This document shows, piece after piece, positions 1 to 9,148 of a stretch of 64,000 nt of DNA. Numbering within the stretch: position 1 is the first letter of the stretch; each line of letters starts with the position of its first letter. Origin of the DNA: Desulforhopalus sp. IMCC35007. Its GTDB lineage: Bacteria; Desulfobacterota; Desulfobulbia; Desulfobulbales; Desulfocapsaceae. The notes under the pieces were generated by a model that worked only from the letters and a program-made list of their open reading frames with translations, did not search any database and was not told where the DNA came from. The position numbers and the translations under genes are program-made. The stretch is taken from the NCBI RefSeq assembly GCF_005116575.1, contig NZ_SWCN01000019.1:52266-116265 (forward strand). The letters run 5' to 3'.

Positions 1-690
1 GAAATTGGTGAAATGAACCTGAGCCTTCAAACAAAATTGCTCCGGGTACTCGAAGAAAAATCTTTTGAGAGAGTAGGTGGAAACAAAACCATATACTCGG
101 ATGTGCGAATCATAGCGGCCACCAATAAAGATCTGGTGCAGCAGGTGGCCGATGGCCTTTTTAGAGAAGATCTTTATTACCGCATTAACGTTCTACCCGT
201 GACCTTGCCGTCACTCAAGGAACGTCAGGATTGTCTACTGCCCCTTGCGGAATTGCTGCTCAATAAATGTTGTACCTCAATGCACCGTGAGATTGTAGGC
301 TTTACCGAAAATTCAACAAAGAAAATCCAGGAGTATGACTGGCCGGGTAATATCCGCCAACTGGCAAACACCATAGAACGTGCTGTGATCCTTGAGGATG
401 GTAAGTACATCCACGCCGAAAATCTTGCTCTGCCGGTAACAGTTGCCAGATCCAAAGGCTCTGCAAACAGTAATGTGGATGCGGATAACGGGGAACTGCA
501 GGAAGGAGCGCTTGATGGTTCTCTTGCCGGCCAGGAAAAGGAACTCATCTTACGTGTTCTGGAGGAGTGTCTTTGGGTGCAGAAGAATGCCGCTTTAAAG
601 CTTGGTGTAAGTCCCAGAGCGTTGAATTATAAAATCAATAAGCTTGGGATAACCCATCCGCACTGGCGGCGTAATAAGCGTTCCGTCTAA
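1..690 (+). CDS. Sigma-54-dependent response regulator, C-terminal part (start lies outside the window)
   Basis: The reading frame is open from base 1 and begins inside the sigma-54 AAA+ domain with EIGEM-LSLQTKLLRVLEE, the stretch following the Walker B motif of NtrC-type activators. The sensor I/arginine-finger region (IIAATNKDL, FREDLYYRINVLPV) and the WPGNIRQL motif follow. The last 50 residues are a Fis-type helix-turn-helix (ILRVLEEC...AALKLGVSPRALNYKINKLGI). Such proteins bind an upstream enhancer and open RNA polymerase-sigma-54 complexes by ATP hydrolysis. The ATG at 13 is internal and not the true start. The N-terminal receiver or sensory domain is not visible, so the signal is unknown. 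The class assignment is secure; the target genes cannot be deduced. Confidence 0.93.
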   Translation, partial: EIGEMNLSLQTKLLRVLEEKSFERVGGNKTIYSDVRIIAATNKDLVQQVADGLFREDLYYRINVLPVTLPSLKERQDCLLPLAELLLNKCCTSMHREIVGFTENSTKKIQEYDWPGNIRQLANTIERAVILEDGKYIHAENLALPVTVARSKGSANSNVDADNGELQEGALDGSLAGQEKELILRVLEECLWVQKNAALKLGVSPRALNYKINKLGITHPHWRRNKRSV

Positions 691-714
691 GTTTTCTGTC
701 TGGGGTTGTCATAC

Positions 715-747
715 AAAAAACTTTGGCTGGTTTTCATGCCAGCCAAG
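715..747 (-). terminator. Probable intrinsic terminator of the trpBA-pepF unit
   Basis: An 8-bp inverted repeat (TTGGCTGG at 723-730, CCAGCCAA at 739-746) is followed on the minus strand by a run of six T (the A-run at 715-720). It lies about 50 bp beyond the pepF stop, between two convergent genes. Confidence 0.7.
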
Positions 748-797
748 TCACCGGCCTCATCGGATATCTCAGAAGCTCTCAGCCAACTCTCATGAAC

Positions 798-2588
798 TTA
801 TTCCACCTCGATGAGAAGCTGTTCAATAACATCAAGCCCACCCTGCCAGAATTCAGATTGATCAAGATCTATACCAAATGGTTGCATCAGTGTGTACGGT
901 GACAGAGAACCTCCAGCTGCCAGCAGATCCAGATACTTTTTAACAAAAGCTTCACCCTCTTTTTTGTAAATACCATAGAGTGCCAGGACGAGTAATTCGC
1001 CAAAGGCGTATGAATAGACATATCCTGGGGTTGAGAGGAAATGTGGAATGTAAGACCACCAGATTCCATAATCTTCCCGCAGCAGAACCGAGTCGCCAAA
1101 CATGGCCCTCTGAGTGGACAGCCAGTATTCACTGAGCTGGTCACAACTCAACTCACCCTGGGTGCGGCGGCCATTGTGCATCAACTCTTCAAAGCGATTC
1201 ATTGCTGTCTGTCGGAAAACTGTGGCAAAGATTGATTCCAGTTTCTGACAGATAAAGGCGCGACGTTCGTCTTTGTTTTGTAGAAGATTCAGCTGGCTGT
1301 TGAAGACCAGAAGTTCAGCAAAAACAGATGCAGTTTCAGCAAGAGGAAGTGGTGTGTTGCTGTTGAAGTGGCCTTTGGCGGAAGCGAGCACCTGGTGTAT
1401 ACCATGGCCGAGTTCATGGGCTACAGTTGAGACATCCCGCAAGTTTCCAGTGTAATTGACCAGGACATAAGGGTGAACGTCGGGGACACAGGGATGGGCA
1501 AAGGCACCGCCACGTTTTCCCTGGCCAATTGGCGCGTGTATCCAGTTTTTGTTGAAAAAATCAGCAGCAATCTCTGCCATATCAGGTGAAAAAGCTGCAA
1601 ACGATGATAAAACGATATCCTTGCAGGGATCCCAGCCAATTTTGGTGGATGGCAACGAGGGCAGCGGAGCGTAACGGTCAAAATCCTCCAGCATATCGAC
1701 GCCGAGAATATCCTTTTTCACCCTGTAGTATCGCTGGACGATGTCGTAGCGGGATGTTACCGCATCAACTAAGGTTGCAACCGTATCATCCTGAAGTTCA
1801 TTGTCAAGATTCATGGAGCTCACCCAGCTGCTATGGTGACGGAGTTTATCTGTCACCATTTTGTCTGCGGCGAGGGTGTTGAAAATATGGGTTAAGATAT
1901 GGCTGTTGGCTTTGAGCCCTTCAGTCAGCTCATCTGCTGCCGTTTTTCGGGTATCCCGTGACTCACTGTAGAGGTCTGTGAGCACTTCTTCTTCTGTCCG
2001 TTGATTTTCGCCAAATTTGTAACTGCTGAGCACCTTGTTAAAAAGTGTCGTCCATGATCTTCGTCCTGAGACCTCTTTTTCAAGGAGTATTTTTTCTTCG
2101 GCTTCGCTGAGTTGATGGGGGCGATGTTTTCTCAGGGCGAGAAGGTAGTGCTTGTATTTTGCAAGCAGACTGTCGGCAAGAAAGAAATCAGCCTTTTCGT
2201 CTGTCAGCATATTCCACTCAAGCTCAAAAAAAACGGTCTCCGTTCCGCATTTAGAATCCACTTCCCTGATTCTCTGGTCAAGGGCTCCGGCCTCGGCGTT
2301 TGCCATCTGGGTGGTGAAGTTGAGAAAGGAATAGGTTGCAAGTTTTGAAATCTTACAGTCCAGCGCTTCAATCCTGGTGACAAGGTCCAGAAAATCAACA
2401 GGATGAAGTGTTTCCATTTTTTGATAGTATTGTCGGCGAATGGAAACGGCCTCCGTCTCACACCAGGTGATATCAACATCGATTGCCGGATCTTTCGGCC
2501 CACTGAACAGGTCCCCGAGATTCCAGGTAATATCTGTTGTGCCGAGTTGCTCATTGAGTGGATTTGTCTCCGTCATTACAGTCTCCAT
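798..2588 (-). CDS. pepF: Oligoendopeptidase F-type M3 metallopeptidase
   Basis: This zinc metallopeptidase of family M3 cleaves short peptides in the cytoplasm. The zinc-binding HELGH motif is at about residues 391-395 inside VAHELGHGIHQ. The third-ligand helix is in PLAETASVFAELLVF, and the C-terminal SYIPHFLSTPGYVYSYAFGE block is typical of the family. The length of 596 aa matches PepF proteins of roughly 600 aa. A second in-frame ATG four codons in could be the real start. It is the last gene of a minus-strand unit trpB-trpA-pepF, starting 33 bp after the trpA stop. A link with tryptophan synthesis is not obvious and may be only co-transcription. Confidence 0.93.
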   Translation of the reverse strand: METVMTETNPLNEQLGTTDITWNLGDLFSGPKDPAIDVDITWCETEAVSIRRQYYQKMETLHPVDFLDLVTRIEALDCKISKLATYSFLNFTTQMANAEAGALDQRIREVDSKCGTETVFFELEWNMLTDEKADFFLADSLLAKYKHYLLALRKHRPHQLSEAEEKILLEKEVSGRRSWTTLFNKVLSSYKFGENQRTEEEVLTDLYSESRDTRKTAADELTEGLKANSHILTHIFNTLAADKMVTDKLRHHSSWVSSMNLDNELQDDTVATLVDAVTSRYDIVQRYYRVKKDILGVDMLEDFDRYAPLPSLPSTKIGWDPCKDIVLSSFAAFSPDMAEIAADFFNKNWIHAPIGQGKRGGAFAHPCVPDVHPYVLVNYTGNLRDVSTVAHELGHGIHQVLASAKGHFNSNTPLPLAETASVFAELLVFNSQLNLLQNKDERRAFICQKLESIFATVFRQTAMNRFEELMHNGRRTQGELSCDQLSEYWLSTQRAMFGDSVLLREDYGIWWSYIPHFLSTPGYVYSYAFGELLVLALYGIYKKEGEAFVKKYLDLLAAGGSLSPYTLMQPFGIDLDQSEFWQGGLDVIEQLLIEVE

Positions 2589-2621
2589 TGCATGTGAAAT
2601 CCGATATTCTTTGTTATAAGT

Positions 2622-3386
2622 TCAGCGCAGGCTGGCAATAAATGGGCCGACTGCCTCAGGTCCTTTCTCGTCAACAAGACGAATGGTTTGAGAGCCAATT
2701 ACCGCTATGTCCGCTTTGCCTTTCAGGCAGGCTACATCTTCAGCATCCTGGATTCCAAAGCCCACTGCTATCGGCAGGGAAGTCGCTGAGGTGCAGCGGG
2801 CGAGATAGGAATCAAAGTCCTGATCAAAAGATGATTTTTTACCGGTAACGCCCCGCCTTGCAACGCAGTAGATAAAGCCATCGGCAAAATTATTGAGTGT
2901 CTCCATCCGTTTGTCTGTTGAGGTCGGCGCGTAGATGAGAATCGGTGCAACCTGATAGGTGGTTGCAAGTGTAAAGAAGTTTTCTCCCATCTCAGGCGAG
3001 AGATCAGGGACAATGAGTCCTTGAATCTTTGCGGCCCTGCAGTCCTTAAAAAACCTTTCCTCACCATATTTATATATAATGTTGTAATAAGTCATAAACA
3101 GAAAAGGAATGTTGTGGGTAGCCGCCATTTCGGCACCAAAGGCCATGCATTCCTTAACCGTTGTGCCAAAGGCAAGGCTGTCCTGATTTGCTTTTAAGAT
3201 GACGGGACCGTCCGCCATGGGCTCGGAAAATGGAATCTGCATTTCAATGCAGTCGACGCCGTTTTCAACCATTTGAGAGACTACCTTTCTGTTGGTTTCA
3301 AAGGAGGGGTAACCGAGCACGATGTGGGTCATGAGCAGGATATCTTTTTCTTGACGCTTGTGGCGTAGTGTTTCTTCAAGTTGCAT
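2622..3386 (-). CDS. trpA: Tryptophan synthase alpha subunit
   Basis: TrpA is a TIM-barrel lyase that splits indole-3-glycerol phosphate to indole and glyceraldehyde-3-phosphate and channels indole to TrpB. The catalytic Glu sits in CIEMQIPFSEP and the catalytic Asp in MADGP, near residues 47-60. The phosphate-binding AVGFGI block and the late VIGSQTI strand are present. At 254 aa it is slightly shorter than the usual 260-270. It follows trpB after a 59-bp gap. The other trp genes are not in this window, so tryptophan synthase is split from the rest of the pathway here. The substitution of Glu/Met in the PFSDPLADG motif (FSEPMADG) is a mild divergence that keeps both catalytic acids. Confidence 0.95.
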   Translation of the reverse strand: MQLEETLRHKRQEKDILLMTHIVLGYPSFETNRKVVSQMVENGVDCIEMQIPFSEPMADGPVILKANQDSLAFGTTVKECMAFGAEMAATHNIPFLFMTYYNIIYKYGEERFFKDCRAAKIQGLIVPDLSPEMGENFFTLATTYQVAPILIYAPTSTDKRMETLNNFADGFIYCVARRGVTGKKSSFDQDFDSYLARCTSATSLPIAVGFGIQDAEDVACLKGKADIAVIGSQTIRLVDEKGPEAVGPFIASLR

Positions 3387-3445
3387 AGGATCTTTTCCTG
3401 ATTTGTAACAGGTTTTGTCGTTTATCTATTAAAACAACCTTTGAA

Positions 3446-4675
3446 CTATTTTTCGTATTCTTTAGCCCGTTCGATGATAAATTCCTGCCATGAGGGGTCT
3501 TTAAAAGCATGGGCGATGGTGAAAATATCTTTATCTCCCCGTCCTGACTGGTTGATGATAATGGCATCGTCGGGGCTCAGGTGAGGAACCTCTTTAAAGG
3601 CCTGGACAAAGGCATGGGTAGATTCGAGAGCTGGGATGATACCCTCCATTTTCATAGTGAGATCGAGAGTTTCCATGACCTCGTCGTCGGTTGCTGATTC
3701 AAACCGGACTTTCTTTTTTTCCCAGAGATCGGCAAGGATCGGGCTTACCCCCACGTAATCGAGCCCGGCGGATACCGAATGGGTCTCAAGCATCTGGCCT
3801 TCATCATTTTGCAAAAACATGGTCTTGTACCCTTGGGCCACTCCTGGGGTTGCATCGGTGCCGCAGAGTCGTGAGGCATGCAGACCGGACTGCAGGCCTT
3901 TGCCTCCGGCCTCAACGCCAATGAGTTCAACCGCCTGCTCATCTAAGAATCCCTGAAAAATTCCCATGGCATTGGAACCTCCGCCGACGCAGGCGTAAAC
4001 CTTAGCCGGCAGTTTTCCGTGGCTTGCCACAATCTGTTTTCTGGCCTCCTGGCCTATGATTGATTGAAACCAGGAAACCATCTCGGGAAATGGTGCGGGA
4101 CCACAAGCGGTACCGAACACGTAGTGGGTGGAGTCGATATTGGTTACCCAGTCCCGAAAGGCTTCGTTTATTGCGTCTTTGAGGGTTCTTGAACCATCTT
4201 TTACGGGGATGACGGTGGCACCCATTTTCTCCATCCAGAATACATTGGGGCGCTGTCTTTTTACGTCTACTTCCCCCATGTAAACCGTACAGTCAAAGCC
4301 GAATTTGGCGGCCATGGTGGCTGTGGCCACCCCGTGTTGCCCGGCACCTGTTTCTGCTATAACCCGTTTCTTTCCCATTTTTTTTACAAGCAGGCCCTGG
4401 CCCATGACGTTGTTTGCCTTATGGGCGCCTGTGTGGTTGAGGTCCTCACGTTTGATGAAGATTTTTGCGCCACCAAAATGTCTGGTGAGGTTTTCAGCAT
4501 AGGTAAGAGGGGTTGGCCTGCAGGAATAGGAACACATGATATCCACATATTCTTGCCAGAATGCGGGATCTTTTCTGGCGGCAGCATAGCTGATTTTAAG
4601 TTGTTCAAACGTTTCGTGGAGGATTTCGGGGATGAATGCGCCCCCCCAATTTCCAAAATAACCTTTTGTGTCCAT
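3446..4675 (-). CDS. trpB: Tryptophan synthase beta subunit
   Basis: This PLP enzyme condenses indole with serine to tryptophan. The Schiff-base lysine is K86 in NHTGAHKANN. The phosphate-cup motif GGGSNAMG and the C-terminal NQSGRGDKD motif are all present. The N-terminus (GYFGNWGGAFIPEIL) shows the canonical TrpB1 start, and 409 aa is the usual length. It is the first gene of the minus-strand trpB-trpA-pepF unit and is divergent from fliW. The two coding regions are about 145 bp apart once the fliW start is corrected to 4821. No leader peptide, T-box or Trp-operator could be recognised upstream. Confidence 0.96.
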   Translation of the reverse strand: MDTKGYFGNWGGAFIPEILHETFEQLKISYAAARKDPAFWQEYVDIMCSYSCRPTPLTYAENLTRHFGGAKIFIKREDLNHTGAHKANNVMGQGLLVKKMGKKRVIAETGAGQHGVATATMAAKFGFDCTVYMGEVDVKRQRPNVFWMEKMGATVIPVKDGSRTLKDAINEAFRDWVTNIDSTHYVFGTACGPAPFPEMVSWFQSIIGQEARKQIVASHGKLPAKVYACVGGGSNAMGIFQGFLDEQAVELIGVEAGGKGLQSGLHASRLCGTDATPGVAQGYKTMFLQNDEGQMLETHSVSAGLDYVGVSPILADLWEKKKVRFESATDDEVMETLDLTMKMEGIIPALESTHAFVQAFKEVPHLSPDDAIIINQSGRGDKDIFTIAHAFKDPSWQEFIIERAKEYEK

Positions 4676-4820
4676 TATCTACTCCGTGGGTTGTGCTTGC
4701 AGGGAATGTTCTCTTGTATGCAAGGGTTACTGCATAGTTTATCTAATAATCACTTGTATCTCTGCAGGAAAGTTTGATAAGCTACCAGAAAGTAATAAAA
4801 TTCTGGTTAGGGAGGATCGA

Positions 4821-5258
4821 ATGAAAAGAGATGCAGATGTTAAAGACAGCCCTTCAGTCAATGCCGATAAGATCGTAACTTTTCCTCATGGGATACCGGG
4901 TTTTGAAAAGTACACTACTTATGTCGTTTATCACAAGCAAGAAAATGGGGTGGGGGCGTATTGGCTCGAATCCTGCGATGACCCTGGAATTACCTTTACC
5001 CTTGTGGCTCCAGAACAATATGGCCTCAGCTATGAGCTGGAGTTAAGTGACGAGGAGGCCGCAACACTGCAGGCCGATACGGTTGACGACCTCGGCATTT
5101 TTATGGTTCTTTCCAAAAAAGAAGACGGGCGTACCGGAAGTTCCAGTCTTAATGCCAATATTCGGGGGCCTATAATTATTAACCCGAAGAAACGTCTTGG
5201 TATCCAGAAAGTGATTCAACGTCCCCGGGTCAATACCATGATAATGGAAGGTATTTAA
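4821..5258 (+). CDS. fliW: Flagellar assembly factor FliW
   Basis: FliW binds flagellin in the cytoplasm and antagonises the translational repressor CsrA, coupling flagellin level to its own synthesis. The family signature GIPGFEKYTTYVV is followed by a beta-barrel pattern and by the late NIRGPIIINPKKRLGIQKVI strand. The open frame extends upstream to 4668. I place the start at ATG 4821 because GGGAGG lies 6-8 nt upstream and conserved sequence begins only after it, giving 145 aa, the family size. It stands alone: no csrA, flagellin or hook gene is adjacent, unlike the common fliW-csrA pair. Its neighbours (trpB and the GalT-like gene) are unrelated. Confidence 0.9.
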   Translation: MKRDADVKDSPSVNADKIVTFPHGIPGFEKYTTYVVYHKQENGVGAYWLESCDDPGITFTLVAPEQYGLSYELELSDEEAATLQADTVDDLGIFMVLSKKEDGRTGSSSLNANIRGPIIINPKKRLGIQKVIQRPRVNTMIMEGI

Positions 5259-5270
5259 AAGGCTCTTCTG

Positions 5271-6890
5271 TCAGAGTTGTTTTAGCTGTTGTCTGCAGAC
5301 TGCGGCAAAATCCTCCGGGTAATGGCCGTTGATAAACCTGAGCTGAGCCTCACTGAAAGCACCGGGCGACTCGGGCAGGCGGGGTAAAAATGCGTAAAGC
5401 AGAGGTTGGATGAGGTTCTCACTCTGGCGCTGATTGAGGCGTTTAGAGTATTCAATTGAGGTTACCATCTGAGCTCCGAGACCAGCCAGCGCCTGTTGTG
5501 CCTTAAGAATTGCCACATCAAGAGATTGTCTCGTGGCGGTATCGCATTCAAGGATATTGCCGGGACAACTGTTATCTGAAGCGATAACGGGCATGAGCTG
5601 AAGTTCCCACTGGGAGGTTTGGGCCTTCGGGACAAAAAGAATGACTCTTTCATCGCGATGAACAATCAGGTCTGCACTGAGGTCGGTTCTTTCATCCATC
5701 CTCCTGTTGGTAAAAATTGCCTGCTGATAATCAGGGAAAAAGTGGCTCTTGTAGCGGTTGTGGTACTGTTCGATCACTTCTGTTACGAGATCTCCACAAC
5801 AATAGGCAGACATCTCGCCGGTTGAGTGTAACGAGCCCCCTCTGTACTCGGCAACACTTCCATCCACCATGGCATATTGTTGATGAATCTGTTGATGGGA
5901 GGCGTGGAGCCGGTAACCGCTTGGGGCGTAATCGAAACCGAAATTCCAGCCCCAGAGGGTTGCAGAAGAGACCATCCTAAGGCCTTCATGCTGCCAAATA
6001 TCCTGCCTGAGTTTTTCCAGCTCTTCTTCTGTTAAAAGTCTGCCTTTTTCTGGAAGTGGTAGATTAAGAAAGGTTGCCAGGCGTACAAAGGTACGCTGGT
6101 AGTAGAGGTGTCTCAAGCCTTTGATATCATGAGATCCAAGGTGGTCAATGGCATAGCGGACTGCGTCTTCGGCCATGTTTGCAGCATAGTGGCCTCCAGG
6201 GATGTAGGAATTTTGTCGAAGATATTCGTAAATGTGGCTGGTATCGCCAGGCCATTCTCCAACAATTTCGCTGTTGCCCTGAGCGCCCGGGCGGATCACC
6301 ATGGCAATTTTATAACGATCGGGTAGGTGAGGGTTATTGGCGATGGCCTCAAAGAGTTGATGATCGTGGATAACCGCCCTCAGGTGTCCTTTGCTGTGAG
6401 GTTTGTAGCGCAGACCAAGGCTGTCCGGTCCGGTTTTTACTATCTCGCAACTGAGGTGGGCAAGGCGGATGAGATCTTCACTGTCAGTTGAGCCGGTTGC
6501 AAGAGCCAGGAGCAGCGGTCGTGGAAGCTTGTCAATGAGAGATGAATCAATGTTTTCACTCGTTAAGGTAGAAGAGAGTGAAACCGGCTCAGGCGTACTT
6601 ATCCGTATCCTTTCATAGTTATCTGCACTGGCGTCTGCCCACACCTTGTCTATAAATGTCCGGCCTTTAAAGGGGAGTGGGTTGGGGATTTCGTATATCC
6701 AGTCAGCGCTTTCAACGTTTACATCCTGCTCAGGGTAATTTCTTCTGTTGTCTATAACCGCATCTGCAAGGTCCCAACCGAGGATGTCGATTACAGGCTT
6801 GGATCGAAGATTGGTGACGGTGTAGGCGGGTTTATGGATGCCGTATTTGAAGGTACCCTCAGGGGTGACTGTGCTTTCTATTCTGTTCAT
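5271..6890 (-). CDS. Uncharacterised protein with GalT/HIT-like motifs
   Basis: I do not recognise a characterised family with confidence. Two blocks recall the duplicated HIT fold of galactose-1-phosphate uridylyltransferase. One is a histidine cluster (SGYRLHASHQQIHQQ, about residue 330) preceded by WNFGFDYAP, like the N-x-G-x-x-A-x-S-x-HxH-Q site. The other is a later segment (LIVHRDERVILFVPKAQTS, about residue 415) like the start of the second HIT domain. If correct, it would transfer or hydrolyse a nucleotide on a nucleoside-diphosphate-type substrate; this is inference. The ATG start at 6890 overlaps the rsmI stop as TAATG, so translation is coupled to rsmI. A TTG at 6905 is an alternative start. 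Length is 539 aa, with no signal peptide or membrane segment seen. Confidence 0.75.
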   Translation of the reverse strand: MNRIESTVTPEGTFKYGIHKPAYTVTNLRSKPVIDILGWDLADAVIDNRRNYPEQDVNVESADWIYEIPNPLPFKGRTFIDKVWADASADNYERIRISTPEPVSLSSTLTSENIDSSLIDKLPRPLLLALATGSTDSEDLIRLAHLSCEIVKTGPDSLGLRYKPHSKGHLRAVIHDHQLFEAIANNPHLPDRYKIAMVIRPGAQGNSEIVGEWPGDTSHIYEYLRQNSYIPGGHYAANMAEDAVRYAIDHLGSHDIKGLRHLYYQRTFVRLATFLNLPLPEKGRLLTEEELEKLRQDIWQHEGLRMVSSATLWGWNFGFDYAPSGYRLHASHQQIHQQYAMVDGSVAEYRGGSLHSTGEMSAYCCGDLVTEVIEQYHNRYKSHFFPDYQQAIFTNRRMDERTDLSADLIVHRDERVILFVPKAQTSQWELQLMPVIASDNSCPGNILECDTATRQSLDVAILKAQQALAGLGAQMVTSIEYSKRLNQRQSENLIQPLLYAFLPRLPESPGAFSEAQLRFINGHYPEDFAAVCRQQLKQL

Positions 6891-7756
6891 TATGCGTTGT
6901 TCCAAAGAGATAAGGCTTGTTGATACACAACTGACTTTGAGATGCCGAGGTCGGCTGCCAGTTTATTACTCACGTCTTTGAGGCTCAGTTCAGAGTTATC
7001 CCGATACCAGCAGATGAGTTCTTCGATTGTTTCTCCCTGGACCTCATCCTTTTGGCCGGGATAAATAACGAGCACAAATTCCCCACGGTTCGGGTCAGCT
7101 TTGGCTTTTTCGAGCAGACCGCTGAGGCTGTTTGCCTCGAGGTCTTCAAAAGATTTGGTTATTTCCCGAGCCCAAAATGCTTGTCTGTCTCCATAAACCT
7201 CCAGAGCCTCTTCCAGTAAGGCTTCAATTCTGCGCGGAGACTCGTAAAAAACAACGGGATATTGGCTGTTGGCAAGAGAGGTGAGAAGTTTCTGGCGCTG
7301 GCCTTTTTTTGAAGGTGGAAAACCAATAAATAAAAAACCATCGCCGGTGTATCCCGAGGCCGACATTGCTGTCGTAACGGCAGAGGCTCCTGGAAGAGGT
7401 ATAACTGTAATCCCTTGAAGATGGGCATTTTTAACAAGAATTGCCCCCGGGTCAGAGATTCCTGGAGTACCGGCGTCACTGATCAATGCAATATTTTTAC
7501 CTTCTGTGATGAGTTGCAGGAGGTAGTTGCTTTTCTCCGCTTCTTTTTCCCTGTAGTAACTGGTTAAATGGGTGCCAATGCCATAGTGATTGAGCAGTTT
7601 CTTACTATGCCTCGTGTCTTCAGCAGCAATCAGGTCGACCTCTTTTAATATTCTGAGGGCACGAAGGGTGATGTCCTCAAGATTGCCTATGGGTGTTGGG
7701 ATAATATAGAGATTTCCCTGGATATTTGTTGTGCCTGTTACCATGTTTTTGTTCAC
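6890..7756 (-). CDS. rsmI: 16S rRNA (cytidine-1402 2'-O) methyltransferase RsmI
   Basis: RsmI uses SAM to methylate the ribose of C1402 in the decoding site of 16S rRNA. The N-terminal tetrapyrrole-methylase-like fold is clear: LYIIPTPIGNLEDIT, then AAEDTRHSKKLL, then LISDAGTPGISDPG, the SAM-binding loop, then PGASAVTTAM. The C-terminal part carries the small helical domain with SKSVVYQQAL. The length of 288 aa is normal. The start is a GTG at 7756, or an ATG four codons later; neither has a strong ribosome site. It is followed with overlap by the GalT-like gene, suggesting one transcript. Confidence 0.94.
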   Translation of the reverse strand: MNKNMVTGTTNIQGNLYIIPTPIGNLEDITLRALRILKEVDLIAAEDTRHSKKLLNHYGIGTHLTSYYREKEAEKSNYLLQLITEGKNIALISDAGTPGISDPGAILVKNAHLQGITVIPLPGASAVTTAMSASGYTGDGFLFIGFPPSKKGQRQKLLTSLANSQYPVVFYESPRRIEALLEEALEVYGDRQAFWAREITKSFEDLEANSLSGLLEKAKADPNRGEFVLVIYPGQKDEVQGETIEELICWYRDNSELSLKDVSNKLAADLGISKSVVYQQALSLWNNA

Positions 7757-7954
7757 GGGTGAAAGGTGGCGGGGAGGTTAGCTTTTAAAAATGACATTAT
7801 GGTCAATTGCAGTAGAAATTGCATCTGCTTTTCTTGACTGGCTGTAAAATGTGAACACTACTATGTGATAGTGTATGATTTGCTGGCATCAGGGCTGATG
7901 CGTATGCAAATATGATACAACGGTAACCATATCATAACAAAAAAAAGGTAAACA

Positions 7955-9148
7955 ATGACATTTTTCATAAACTTGATGAGCGAAGTCTGGAACATACTTC
8001 TGGACGCATCCTTTTTTATACTACTTGGTATCGTGATAGCCGGCTTATTGAAAGTGAGTCTAAATCCAAATACTATTCTCGAGCATTTAGGAAAAGGAAG
8101 GTTTGTCTCGGTCGTTAAGGCCGCGTTCTTCGGTGTTCCCCTGCCTTTATGATCTTGTGGTGTGCTGCCGGCGGCAGCATCATTACGCAAGCAGGGAGCA
8201 AACAAGGGGGCTACAACTGCATTCTTGATTTCTACACCGGAGTCTGGGGTCGATTCTATTGCGGTGACCTATGCTCTGCTTGATCCGCTGATGACGATAG
8301 TACGGCCTGTTGCCGCATTTGTCACTGCAGTCGTAGCCGGAATTGCGGAAAATACGCTGTTCTGGAAAAATGAGCAGAAAACACTGGTTGTCGATCGCAA
8401 GTGTCCCGTAGATGGCTGCTGTGACGGTGTTGATTGTCCCGATGAAATACACCGCCATCACCACAGTTACAGGGAGAAGGTTGTGGCGGGCCTGCGTTTT
8501 AGCTATCAGGATGTCTGGGGCGATATTGCCGTCTGGTTTTTTATTGGGGTGTTCATTGCAGCATTCATCACGGTTCTGGTGCCCGATGAAGTCATGGCGA
8601 CTTTTTTGGGTGGTGGGGTGCAATCTATGCTTCTCATGCTTGTTGTTGGTATCCCTCTGTACATTTGCGCGACCGCCTCGACCCCTGTGGCTGCGGCTCT
8701 GATACTCAAAGGCGTAAGTCCGGGAACGGCTCTTGTGTTTTTACTGGTGGGGCCTGCAACAAATATAACCTCCCTTTCTGTGCTGTTTGGACTTTTGGGC
8801 AAAAAAAGCACGGTGCTCTATCTAGCTTCGCTCTCATTTTGTGCTGTACTTTTTGGTCTGGGAGTAGACTGGCTGTATAGCCTGCTTGATATCAGTCCTG
8901 TGGCCATATTGGGAGAAGCGACAGAAGTGATCCCCGAAAGTGTACGATGGCTGTCCGCTTTGCTACTGCTTGCATTTTCCGTTCAACCGTTGAGATTTTA
9001 TATCAAAAAGCTCCTCAGTCCAACAAAGAAACAGACAACTTTTATCAGCGGTTTTCCCATCGCAGGTGAGAACATGAGTAAACGAAATCATGATAGCAAA
9101 TCAACGGTGAAACCTACCCACATCCATAATGGCAAAGGAAAAATATAG
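7955..9148 (+). CDS. SO_0444-type Cu/Zn efflux permease, selenocysteine-containing (UGA at 8150-8152)
   Basis: Two conceptual half-genes (7955-8152 and 8162-9148) lie in the same frame and differ only by a TGA at codon 66. Read through, the protein has 397 aa and about eight hydrophobic segments, as in the ArsP/DUF318-like permeases of the SO_0444 Cu/Zn efflux family. The UGA replaces the first Cys of the family motif PLCSCGVLPAA. The codons that follow (SCGVLPAAASLRKQG) are perfectly conserved in style, arguing against decay. A hairpin with a 3-nt GGC loop follows at 8163-8179 (see the SECIS entry). A cytoplasmic Cys/His-rich loop (CPVDGCCDGVDC, then HRHHH, residues 150-170) and a His-containing tail (THIHNG) suggest metal binding. 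The exact substrate (Cu, Zn or metalloid) is inferred from the family. Confidence 0.85.
8150..8180 (+). promoter_or_regulatory. Putative bacterial SECIS element after an in-frame UGA
   Basis: The UGA codon at 8150-8152 is followed after 10 nt by a perfect 7-bp stem, TGCTGCC (8163-8169) with GGCAGCA (8173-8179), extendable by a G-U pair. The loop is GGC. Bacterial SECIS elements are hairpins close behind the UGA with a G-rich apical loop recognised by SelB; the distance and loop fit that description. The stem also encodes the conserved VLPAAAS residues, so part of the pairing is constrained by protein sequence. Confidence 0.7.

Noticed and set aside
8150..8152. Reading the TGA as a nonsense mutation making the permease a pseudogene
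   Set aside because: It falls exactly on the conserved Cys, both halves are intact, and a SECIS-like hairpin follows. Decay is less likely than Sec insertion.
7861..8205. 114-aa minus-strand frame over the start of the metal permease
   Set aside because: It is antisense to the conserved permease, has no family motif and no ribosome site; a shadow.
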